A DNA stretch of 34,282 nt, from assembly GCA_004124405.1 (NCBI GenBank), contig SCKP01000019.1:1-34282 (forward strand), read 5' to 3'. The notes under the pieces were generated by a model. The model worked only from the letters and a program-made list of their open reading frames with translations, was not told where the DNA came from and made no database searches. Every line of letters begins with the position of its first letter. Position 1 is the first letter of the stretch. Shown here piece after piece: positions 15,939 through 23,636 of this stretch. The position numbers and the translations under genes are program-made. Source of the DNA: Fidelibacterota bacterium (GTDB taxonomy: Bacteria > Fidelibacterota > Marinisomatia > SCGC-AAA003-L08 > D37C17).

Positions 15939-18752
15939 CTAAAAGAATTTTTGTGATTCAAGCAATAATGAGTCAACCGTATAATAAGGGATTGGATCTA
16001 CAGGAAGAGAGCCCAAAATTGTTTGTCCATAGCCCCGTTTATATAACCGCGTGTCCCCTACAATACATATTCCTGTATCGTTCATATTGCGGATTAATCT
16101 ACCAAATCCCTGACGAAATCTCATGGCAGCTTCCGGTACTTGATATTGCAAAAAAGGATCATCACCCCGTTGTTTATAATCTTCTATTTGCGCCTGAATA
16201 AGTGGGTCAAAAGGATTATCAAAGGGGGTTTTCACTATAAATAATATTTCCACCTTGTCTCCGGGAAAATCGACTCCTTCCCAAAAACTTGAAGTCCCTA
16301 TTAGAATGGAATGAGGATGCTCTAAATAGCTTCTCACCAATACATTTCTACTTAATCCAGGAGCCTGGGCAAATACCTTACAATCACTCCCTTTGAATTT
16401 GGGTTCTAAATACTGTTTAATAACAAGAGTTTGTTTGAAGGAGGTACACAGCACCAACATTCTCCTTTTTAATGACGTAAATATCCGTTCAATTTGGGAG
16501 CTAATTTCATTCATAAACATGGGATCATTCACATTAATGGATCCCCTAAAAACAAAGAGCTTTACCTGGTCATTATAATGAAAAGGTGAAGGGTATACCC
16601 TTTCTTTAACATGATGATCAATGACCGCTAAATCCAATCCTACCTTTTCACTAAAATAGCGAAAATCATCGTTCACCATTAAGGTGGCCGAACAGAATAC
16701 TCCTCCAGGGTATTTATTCAAGAGATTATCATAAATAAAACTACTCACCTTCAGGGGGGCAGAATTTAATGTTGTCAGGTTTTGATAATCGGATTGAATA
16801 AATGATGACCATTGTACTAATTCTGATTGAATATCTAAAGCGGCATTTAAACTTTCTAAACCTTCTTGTAAAATACCATTAATTGCAGTGAATTCTATGG
16901 ATAATGATAGGGGGATATTTTCCTTATTTTCCTGAAGCAACGCATTGAATTTCTGGATGTTTTTCTCAAACTCCATTAGATCGGTTAACACCTCCCAGGG
17001 AGTTGGCTCAGTATCTATAAATTCTTCCTGACTATTTCGATAAAGTAATTTGTTAATATGATAATCTGACCGGCTTATTTCATCCCTTTTATTATCAAAA
17101 TAGGAATTAAAAAAGTTATAAATTTCTTTTTGAATAATTTTACTTTCTGTAGCAAGAGAATTATATATCTTGAGAATTTCTGGATGTTTTTTCAGCGCAT
17201 TCTTTTTCCAATTATCTTTTCCCGGAACAAAGAATTTAAATACATCATCAAATGATTTTGCACCAACCTGGGTAACAAGCTGGTCTCGCGTTACCGTGGC
17301 AAAATGATGGGCTTCATCTATCACATATATGAAATCAGCTGGCAGACATGAATTATCTCTCATCAATTCATTTGCAAAAAGAGAATGATTGATGATAATA
17401 ATATCAGCACTTTCCACTTTTATACGAACTTTACCGAGGAAACAGCCGTCATATTTACTACATCGCTTGGATGAGCAGTACCCTCTTTCACTTCTAACGA
17501 GTGACCAAATCCTCTTTTGTCTACTGAGTTGAAATCCATTACATTCATTTATATCACCAGATTTTGTTTCCCACTCCCAGACCATCAATGGAAGAATATT
17601 TTCGTATTCATGGGGTTTAATTAAATGGTTGTGATTTGCTAAAAGGCGCTCTAACCGAGTACGGCAAATATAATTATACCTTCCCTTATATATGACCGCG
17701 TTCAAATTCTGGTCTATTGCTTTTGACAGCCTGGGGATGTCCTCAGTAAAAAGCTGACTTTGCAGATTTTTAGTATAAGTGGAAACTACCAGCGCAGTTT
17801 GTTTTTGTTTGGCTGCTAAAAACCCTGATGACAAATAAGCCAATGATTTTCCCAGACCCGTACCTGCTTCAGCAGTGAGAATTTGTCCTTCGGTGAATGC
17901 CTCGTAAGTATCATTAATTAATTCTGTTTGAGAAGAACGTTTTTCGTAGCCATTCCAGTTGACACTAATTGCTCCTCCATCGGTAAACCATTCCTTAGGA
18001 CTTTCAGGAATAGCAACATTACCACTGCCAGTAAATTCAAATGTATTATCTAAAATATTATGGTCAATTGGAGATAACATAAGTCCATCTATAGAATTTA
18101 AACGGACGGATGCTTTTATAATATTTATAAATAATTTACTATTATATACGTCACCATTACTGAATAAGTTCTCAATCCGCTGAATAAGGGTAAGAGGTTT
18201 TGACAATGCCTCCTGGATTAAAAAAGTAAACAACTTACCTGTACACAAAGCATCTGCACTAGCTCGGTGTGCATTCTCTATTTTAATACCATAATAATCA
18301 CAAAGCGATCCCAAATTGAAACTATTATGAAAATAAATAAAACCTCGAGCCAGGGAAAGTGTATCATACAATGGTAATTTTGAAATTTGAGAATTTGTCA
18401 TTGGTAAATTTTTAGTGATAAAACTGTAATCAAAATGGATATTTTGTGCTACCAGGGGAGTAGAGCCAATAAATTCTAAAAAATCAGGAATAGCATCATT
18501 TATGGAGGGTGCATCTTTAACCATTTTATTGGTAATACCTGTAAGGGAAGTAATTTTTTTGGGGATGGGTATGCCGGGATTAATCAGGGTAGAATATTCT
18601 TCTACAAATTCACCATTAATAAAACGACAGGCTGCAAGTTCTGTAATTTGGTCTTTATCTGGGTTTAGTCCGGTAGTCTCTAAATCAAACGAAATGTATT
18701 CATCCAATTCAAGGAGAGGAAGAAGGTCTTTAAGAGTGTGCTCATTAGACAC
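15939..18752 (-). CDS. dinG: DinG-family 5'-3' helicase with N-terminal DEDDh exonuclease domain
   Basis: An XPD-like SF2 helicase of 937 aa fused to a DnaQ-type 3'-5' exonuclease. Exonuclease residues: D23, E25 (FDLETTG), D108 (HFDYSF), H162 and D167 (HRASADA). Helicase: Walker A EAGTGLGKS at 295-303, DEAH at 479-482, and motif VI QGFGRLIR at 881-888. Four cysteines, C363 (YNYIC), C426, C431 and C437 (YCSSKRCSKYDGC), are placed like the [4Fe-4S] ligands of DinG/XPD. No in-frame ATG precedes the exonuclease core. GTG at 18752 has AAGG 9 nt upstream and overlaps the upstream stop by 8 nt; TTG at 18758 is the alternative. Probable role: unwinding R-loops or replication-repair intermediates. Confidence 0.92.
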   Translation of the reverse strand: MSNEHTLKDLLPLLELDEYISFDLETTGLNPDKDQITELAACRFINGEFVEEYSTLINPGIPIPKKITSLTGITNKMVKDAPSINDAIPDFLEFIGSTPLVAQNIHFDYSFITKNLPMTNSQISKLPLYDTLSLARGFIYFHNSFNLGSLCDYYGIKIENAHRASADALCTGKLFTFLIQEALSKPLTLIQRIENLFSNGDVYNSKLFINIIKASVRLNSIDGLMLSPIDHNILDNTFEFTGSGNVAIPESPKEWFTDGGAISVNWNGYEKRSSQTELINDTYEAFTEGQILTAEAGTGLGKSLAYLSSGFLAAKQKQTALVVSTYTKNLQSQLFTEDIPRLSKAIDQNLNAVIYKGRYNYICRTRLERLLANHNHLIKPHEYENILPLMVWEWETKSGDINECNGFQLSRQKRIWSLVRSERGYCSSKRCSKYDGCFLGKVRIKVESADIIIINHSLFANELMRDNSCLPADFIYVIDEAHHFATVTRDQLVTQVGAKSFDDVFKFFVPGKDNWKKNALKKHPEILKIYNSLATESKIIQKEIYNFFNSYFDNKRDEISRSDYHINKLLYRNSQEEFIDTEPTPWEVLTDLMEFEKNIQKFNALLQENKENIPLSLSIEFTAINGILQEGLESLNAALDIQSELVQWSSFIQSDYQNLTTLNSAPLKVSSFIYDNLLNKYPGGVFCSATLMVNDDFRYFSEKVGLDLAVIDHHVKERVYPSPFHYNDQVKLFVFRGSINVNDPMFMNEISSQIERIFTSLKRRMLVLCTSFKQTLVIKQYLEPKFKGSDCKVFAQAPGLSRNVLVRSYLEHPHSILIGTSSFWEGVDFPGDKVEILFIVKTPFDNPFDPLIQAQIEDYKQRGDDPFLQYQVPEAAMRFRQGFGRLIRNMNDTGICIVGDTRLYKRGYGQTILGSLPVDPIPYYTVDSLLLESQKFF

Positions 18753-19926
18753 CTGCAAAAACCTTCAATACATCAATTATTAATGTGGGTTTCTTGAATA
18801 CCGCAGCTTTAAATACGGATGTAAGCGTCCTTTTATCATGGGGTATAGACAATACTTTTTCAGCAATGGAGTCTAATTCTTCACTTGTTAATTTTTCTGT
18901 GGCTTCTTTAATTTTGTAGAACCTCTCATGATTTTTCCCAAAGTCCTTTCTCATTCTTTTTGGATATTCAAGTAATCCCTTTTCTGAATAATCATCGTTT
19001 TGAATTGCCTCAGCTGCTACTTGTCCAGCAATCCACCCGCCTTTCATTCCAGCGACAATTCCTCCACCGGTCATAGGATTGATTTGATGTGCCGCATCTC
19101 CAACCAACATAATGCCATTTGCAACTGGCTTTTCCATTGGTTTAGCGCAGGGGACTCCCCCACACATTGTGGTGAGAATCGCTGCATCAGGATATTCTCT
19201 ATCCATAAACTCATCTAAATATTTCTGTGCCGATTTATGCTTACTATACTTTCCACTGATACCAATTCCAATATTTGCAAACTTTTTTCCTTTTGGAAAC
19301 ACCCATATATATCCCCCTGGAGCATGATTCATACCGATATACATTATCATTTTATTGGGTTCAATATCCACATTCGAAACCGAATATTGTACTGCAGATT
19401 CCATATCTTTCATTCGCACTAAAGTTCTTAAACCTGCCCATCTTCCTACCCGGGAAGTCAAGCCATCAGCACCGATTACAATCTTTGCCTGAATTTGTTT
19501 TTCTTCACCCAGGTAGTCAAGTACTACTCCATTTGTTTGTCCATTATTTGTTAATACATTTTTCACATAGGCCTTAGTATAAACTTCAGCTCCAGCATTG
19601 GCAGCATATCTCGATAAGTCATAATCAAAAATACGACGATTAAGAATGTACCCAGTTTCAGCTGCAAAATCAATATCAACAGATGTTAAATTAGGGGAGA
19701 CCAATTTTACACTGGTAATTTTTTCAGCGATCCAACTATCTTCAATTTCAACAAATTGCCTGAGTCCAGATTCCCCTACAGCTTCCCCACAGCGCACGGG
19801 ATATCCAATATCTCTATCTTTTTCCAACATACAAACAGAAACACCACCCTTTGCAGCTTCCCAGGCAGCCATGGAACCTGCCGGACCGCCACCCACAACA
19901 ACAACATCATATTTATTCTTGAGCAT
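18745..19926 (-). CDS. Geranylgeranyl reductase family flavoprotein, archaeal-type motifs
   Basis: An FAD-dependent reductase of 393 aa that saturates prenyl chains. The N-terminal dinucleotide motif VVGGGPAGS is at 10-18, the PVRCGEAVG motif at 43-51, the substrate-cavity motif YIWVFPKGKKFANIG at 206-220, and the second FAD motif VGDAAHQINPMTGGG at 275-289. YxWxFPxG-x4-NIG and PVRCGE are signatures of archaeal geranylgeranyl reductases and relatives. Substrate may be a menaquinone side chain, a prenyl alcohol diphosphate or a prenylated glycerolipid. It lies directly after a 2x[4Fe-4S] ferredoxin (14-nt overlap) and a UbiA prenyltransferase, suggesting the ferredoxin is its electron donor. 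Confidence 0.9.
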   Translation of the reverse strand: MLKNKYDVVVVGGGPAGSMAAWEAAKGGVSVCMLEKDRDIGYPVRCGEAVGESGLRQFVEIEDSWIAEKITSVKLVSPNLTSVDIDFAAETGYILNRRIFDYDLSRYAANAGAEVYTKAYVKNVLTNNGQTNGVVLDYLGEEKQIQAKIVIGADGLTSRVGRWAGLRTLVRMKDMESAVQYSVSNVDIEPNKMIMYIGMNHAPGGYIWVFPKGKKFANIGIGISGKYSKHKSAQKYLDEFMDREYPDAAILTTMCGGVPCAKPMEKPVANGIMLVGDAAHQINPMTGGGIVAGMKGGWIAGQVAAEAIQNDDYSEKGLLEYPKRMRKDFGKNHERFYKIKEATEKLTSEELDSIAEKVLSIPHDKRTLTSVFKAAVFKKPTLIIDVLKVFAGV

Positions 19927-20092
19927 GGGTCTCCAATACTTCTATGGGACATATTTCTACACAGAGGTCACAATCAATACATACGGGATGATCTATTTCA
20001 ATGGAATATTCCCTCACCTCAATGCAATCCACGGGACAGACTGAAACACAAACACCACAATAATCACATCTATTTTCTCTTATGTTAATCAT
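19913..20092 (-). CDS. Small 2x[4Fe-4S] ferredoxin
   Basis: A 59-aa protein with two perfect CxxCxxCxxxCP motifs (C9, C12, C15, C19 and C38, C41, C44, C48), so it should carry two low-potential [4Fe-4S] clusters. The ATG at 20092 overlaps the end of the UbiA gene by 8 nt (ATGATTAA); a TTG two codons upstream is the alternative. The stop overlaps the geranylgeranyl reductase start by 14 nt. This tight sandwich implies it delivers electrons to the reductase, as known for an archaeal GGR-ferredoxin gene pair in Methanosarcina. It has no membrane segment or extra domain. Confidence 0.92.
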   Translation of the reverse strand: MINIRENRCDYCGVCVSVCPVDCIEVREYSIEIDHPVCIDCDLCVEICPIEVLETHAQE

Positions 20093-21089
20093 GTTCAACT
20101 AAAAATGTGGGATAGTGGAGATTAAATCTATGCCAATAATAATATTTACTAACATAATACGTAAGCACTAAAGGCACAAATAACCATGGATAAACGGATA
20201 GAACGAAAAAATTTAATATAAATATGGGGTATCTGATTGCCCGCAAGATATCTTTATCCATCCTGCGAATAAATGCAAAAATAAAAAAAGGAATGGAAAC
20301 TAATGTTGCGGTTGATGCCAGTGGGTCATTATTTTCCAGGGCAATTATAAACGCAATAATAATAAATGCTAATGAGATAAAAAGAGTCAGGTTTTTCCCA
20401 AAAACAATAGGAAATGTTTTATCTCCGGATGTTGAATCACCCTTCATATCAGGCAGTGTTGTGAGCAGGGATACAGAGGAAAAACAGAGAACGTAGGGCA
20501 GTATTAAATTTAGCATCGATATATCCAACGGAATAATTGCTGCCATTGGCTGATTTTGCATTACGAGACTCCAACCTTCGGTAAATAAAAGTACCCCTAC
20601 AATTGTATTTGTAAACCATCCTAATAGTGGTTTCTTTTTCCAATTAAATGGTGGCTGATTATAAATAATACCCCAAATCAAATAAATAATACCAACAAGT
20701 ATGGCTGAAAACCAATTCACTACAATTAAAATTAATATTCCAACAATCAATAGTATTTTAGAAATTGACTGACTTTTATCAATGGCAATATACTTACCAA
20801 CTAAAAATAGTTTTTGATTGATAGAATCACTTTTTTCATCAGAAATTTGATTTAAAATAAATGTTGAACTGCAAACAAAAGTAATGCCTGTAAAAACAAA
20901 AAAGGTAGCCCATGAAAAATTGGATATCCATAAAGGATGGTCAAAATAATACATTTGCGCTGAAGACATTCCCATAACGACCATAACCCAAACTGAAAAA
21001 AACAATGTTGGCCTTAGAAGAAAAACCACATCCAGATTGGGGACTAGTTTTTTATGAACAGGATGGTGTTTTAGAAACTGCTTTATCAT
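20085..21089 (-). CDS. UbiA-family prenyltransferase
   Basis: A polytopic membrane enzyme (334 aa from ATG 21089, eight to nine hydrophobic segments) that joins a polyprenyl diphosphate to an acceptor. Both Mg-diphosphate motifs are present: NQISDEKSDSINQK in the first half and DMKGDSTSGDKTFPIVFG in the second. The longer frame from 21170 would overlap purF by 119 nt with a basic, non-homologous extension, so M28 of that frame is preferred; overlap with purF is then 38 nt. The acceptor cannot be read from sequence: menaquinone precursor (MenA), chlorophyll-like, or geranylgeranylglycerol phosphate (DGGGP synthase) are all family activities. The downstream ferredoxin and geranylgeranyl reductase suggest the prenyl product is later saturated. 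Confidence 0.85.
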   Translation of the reverse strand: MIKQFLKHHPVHKKLVPNLDVVFLLRPTLFFSVWVMVVMGMSSAQMYYFDHPLWISNFSWATFFVFTGITFVCSSTFILNQISDEKSDSINQKLFLVGKYIAIDKSQSISKILLIVGILILIVVNWFSAILVGIIYLIWGIIYNQPPFNWKKKPLLGWFTNTIVGVLLFTEGWSLVMQNQPMAAIIPLDISMLNLILPYVLCFSSVSLLTTLPDMKGDSTSGDKTFPIVFGKNLTLFISLAFIIIAFIIALENNDPLASTATLVSIPFFIFAFIRRMDKDILRAIRYPIFILNFFVLSVYPWLFVPLVLTYYVSKYYYWHRFNLHYPTFLVEHD

Positions 21090-22440
21090 TTTTATCTTTA
21101 TTCTGAATAGGGTAATCACCTGAAAAACAAGCAGTACAAAAATTTGTTTTCTTTTGGGATGTAGATTCAAGTGTACCCTCCAATGATAGATATCCCAATG
21201 AATCTACATCAATCATTTTTTTGATTTCTTTTTCACTCCGATTACCAGCCGCCAACTCTTCAACAGTGGGAAAATCCATTCCGTAAAAACAAGGGTGTTT
21301 TACGGGGGGAGAGCTTATGCGAACATGCACCCTTTTAGCGCCGCTCTCCCGTATGAGTTTTACTAATTTTAATAATGTGGTTCCCCTCACAATGGAATCA
21401 TCAATAATTATAACCTCTTTATCTTTAAGGACACCCTTAACGGTATTAAACTTTAGCCTTACGGAAACATCCCGCAAACGTTGAGATGGAAAAATAAATG
21501 TTCTTCCAACATAATGATTTCTGATCAATCCAATTTCATGTTTTACGCCAGATTCCTGAGAATAACCAAGTGCGCAGGTGTTAGACGAATCCGGAACTGA
21601 AATAACGATATCCCCTGTTTCATCAGGATTTTCCCTGGAAAGCTTTCGCCCGAATGCTCTTCTCATTTTATCTACACTTTTACCAAATATTTGTGAATCT
21701 GGTCGAGAAAAATATATATATTCAAAAATACAATGTTTGGGCTCCTGAGGCTCAGTAAAGGGTTGAGAATAAAATCCGTCATCATTTGCAACTATTATCT
21801 CTCCGGGTTTTACCTCTCGAACATATTCTGCTCCTAATAAATCCAAGGCGCAGGTTTCAGATGCGAATACAAGGGTATCCTTAAGTTTTCCCATACAAAA
21901 TGGTCTAATTCCGTGGGGATCCCTTGCAGCAATAATTTCATTAGGCGAAAGGAGAATTAACGAGTACGCACCTTCAATTTTGTTAAGTACCTTTCCCAAT
22001 TTTTCAGCTAAGGTATTTCCTTTTTCCCGAGCTAGAAGATGGATAATAATTTCGGTGTCCGTTGAGGTTTGGAACAATGCACCATCATCTTGAAGCTGTT
22101 TCCTGATTCCATCAATATTTACCAGATTCCCATTATGGGCGATAGACAAACTGTAATCTCCCATATTAAAAGTGAGCGGGCCAACATTTTTAGGATCTGA
22201 ATTCCCGGTAGTAGAATAGCGAACATGACCAATTGCTGAATCTCCAACAAGAGAATCAAATACATCAGGGTTTGAAAACACATCAGAGACAAGCCCCTGC
22301 CCCATATGTCTGTGTAATTCCTTACCATCCGAAGAAACTACCCCTGCTCCTTCCTGCCCACGATGTTGTTGAGCATATAAACCCATATAGGCTAATGTAG
22401 CAGCCTCTTTATTATTATGTATTCCTATTATTCCACACAT
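21052..22440 (-). CDS. purF: Amidophosphoribosyltransferase
   Basis: The first committed step of purine synthesis, from PRPP and glutamine to phosphoribosylamine. The 462-aa protein starts MCGIIGI, so Cys2 becomes the N-terminal glutaminase nucleophile after Met removal, with R74 (HVRYST) and AHNGN at 101-105. The phosphoribosyltransferase PRPP loop is VIIIDDSIVRGTT at 343-355. C237, C384, C435 and C438 (FCTACFSGDYP) correspond to the [4Fe-4S] ligands of the B. subtilis-type enzyme. Unlike that enzyme there is no cleaved propeptide. It starts 2 nt after the DUF5683 gene stop and overlaps the UbiA gene, so it belongs to the long operon. Confidence 0.96.
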   Translation of the reverse strand: MCGIIGIHNNKEAATLAYMGLYAQQHRGQEGAGVVSSDGKELHRHMGQGLVSDVFSNPDVFDSLVGDSAIGHVRYSTTGNSDPKNVGPLTFNMGDYSLSIAHNGNLVNIDGIRKQLQDDGALFQTSTDTEIIIHLLAREKGNTLAEKLGKVLNKIEGAYSLILLSPNEIIAARDPHGIRPFCMGKLKDTLVFASETCALDLLGAEYVREVKPGEIIVANDDGFYSQPFTEPQEPKHCIFEYIYFSRPDSQIFGKSVDKMRRAFGRKLSRENPDETGDIVISVPDSSNTCALGYSQESGVKHEIGLIRNHYVGRTFIFPSQRLRDVSVRLKFNTVKGVLKDKEVIIIDDSIVRGTTLLKLVKLIRESGAKRVHVRISSPPVKHPCFYGMDFPTVEELAAGNRSEKEIKKMIDVDSLGYLSLEGTLESTSQKKTNFCTACFSGDYPIQNKDKNDKAVSKTPSCS

Positions 22441-22442
22441 AA

Positions 22443-22820
22443 CTAATTTAATTTAACCTTTAATGAATCAATGTCATTATTAGACTCCAACCGTCTCACA
22501 GGAAATGTTGACAACTGGGCATCCACATAAGCATCCAGCATATTCCATACGAATAAGCCAAACGTCCACCACGCATATGTGTTTCTAAGACCAATTCTAT
22601 TTTCTTTCTTTAATTCCATAAAACGGTTTATAACGAAGTATTCTGCCCCTATAAACCCAATTGCTTTCACATATTTTCCATTATATATTTGTCCCAACCC
22701 CGGAATTGCCCCTAATTTCCAAGCCAAACCAGGGTCCCTTACTTTTGTTGAATCTATATATCCTGCTTCCTGACCAGTACATATACTAAAGGCAAATAAA
22801 ATAGCAATCCAATATTTCAT
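22443..22820 (-). CDS. DUF5683-like small exported/membrane protein
   Basis: A 125-aa protein with a probable signal peptide (MKYWIAILFAFSICTGQ) followed by GLAWKLGAIPGLGQIYNGKYVKA (read as two short motifs: LGAIPGLGQ and IYNGKYVKA), a hydrophobic segment around 54-66, and NTYAWWTFGLFVWNMLDAYVD. The PGLGQIYNG...WKA and W-x3-F-x-W-N-x2-D-A-Y-V-D pattern matches DUF5683, frequent in Bacteroidota and relatives. Its function is unknown; an envelope location is likely. It overlaps the ridA stop as ATGA and is followed 2 nt later by purF. Confidence 0.78.
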   Translation of the reverse strand: MKYWIAILFAFSICTGQEAGYIDSTKVRDPGLAWKLGAIPGLGQIYNGKYVKAIGFIGAEYFVINRFMELKKENRIGLRNTYAWWTFGLFVWNMLDAYVDAQLSTFPVRRLESNNDIDSLKVKLN

Positions 22821-23200
22821 TCCACATGACCGACGGCTTCAATTTCTACCCGGGCATTCATGGGCAGGGCTGATACTTGTACAGCAGATCGTGCTGGTGG
22901 ATTGTCAGGGAAAAATTCATTAAAGATTTCATTAACCTGAGAAAAATGTGAAAGGTCTGTTAGGAATACCGTTAATTTTATTGTTTGTTGTAGAGAGCTT
23001 CCCCCGCCTTTCAGTACTCCATTTAGATTAATTAATACTTGTTTTACTTCAGATTTGAAATCCCCTTCTATCAATTTCCCAGACTGGGGGTTAATTGGGA
23101 TTTGACCGGATGTAAACACAAAATTATCAAATTTAATCCCCTGCGAATAAGTACCTATGGCTTTGGGAGCCTCTGTTGTATGGATAACAACCTTATCCAA
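22817..23200 (-). CDS. ridA: RidA-family enamine/imine deaminase
   Basis: A 127-aa trimeric enzyme that hydrolyses reactive enamine and imine intermediates such as 2-aminoacrylate made by PLP enzymes. Family residues: Y18 (GTYSQG), SGQIPINP at 31-38, R104 (PPARSAVQV) and E119 (ARVEIEAVG). It starts with TTG at 23200, supported by a strong GGAGGA 5-6 nt upstream, and overlaps the end of the PPC-domain gene by 8 nt (TTGGATAA). Two genes upstream is the PLP enzyme GcvPB, but a functional link is speculative. Confidence 0.94.
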   Translation of the reverse strand: MDKVVIHTTEAPKAIGTYSQGIKFDNFVFTSGQIPINPQSGKLIEGDFKSEVKQVLINLNGVLKGGGSSLQQTIKLTVFLTDLSHFSQVNEIFNEFFPDNPPARSAVQVSALPMNARVEIEAVGHVE

Positions 23201-23636
23201 TAGAATCCTCCAGGCACCATAAAGGCAAGCCTATTCCCAGATTGATTTCACGATTAATATTTTCACTTCCCAATTGCATTATAAATTCACCTGCAGCCGT
23301 AATTTTTGCATCAAACAGATGTCCCCCAAAGACTTTGTAATCTGTATCGCTAAAGGTTATATGGGTATGAGAAAAAGGCTTCCCCTCCTTCATTGTAATA
23401 TTCCCAATTAAAGAAGTAAGCTCATATTCACCCTTAAATAATTTACGATGGTAGGTTTTATCTTCAAGTGAATAATAGCCGATTTCTGGATTTTCTAATG
23501 CTCCTATTCCATTCAGCCATGCACAACCCACACCCTTTACTTCTGCGAAGGATTCAAATGTTTTGTTTATGCTATCGCCTTTTGCCAATGTCATAAAAAC
23601 CCGTGATTCATCTATTCTGTATTGCATGGTGTCCAT
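23193..23636 (-). CDS. PPC (DUF296) domain protein
   Basis: A stand-alone 147-aa PPC/DUF296 domain. Recognisable parts: LAKGDSINKTFESFAEVKGV, the GIGALENPEIGYY segment, and PFSHTHITFSDTDYKVFGGH ending in LFDA. H90, H92 and H106 probably form the metal site seen in structures of the prokaryotic family. In plants the domain is fused to AT-hooks; here no DNA-binding motif exists. Molecular function of bacterial forms is unknown. The ATG at 23636 overlaps gcvPB by 25 nt; M4 (23627) is an alternative start. Confidence 0.85.
   Translation of the reverse strand: MDTMQYRIDESRVFMTLAKGDSINKTFESFAEVKGVGCAWLNGIGALENPEIGYYSLEDKTYHRKLFKGEYELTSLIGNITMKEGKPFSHTHITFSDTDYKVFGGHLFDAKITAAGEFIMQLGSENINREINLGIGLPLWCLEDSIG

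Noticed and set aside
19646-20088. Plus-strand frames of 110 and 132 aa opposite the ferredoxin and reductase genes
   Set aside because: They are antisense to strongly conserved genes, and their composition and lack of family features mark them as shadows.
21090-21170. Longer UbiA start at 21170
   Set aside because: It would overlap purF by 119 nt and add a basic tail before the first conserved part; ATG 21089 is preferred.
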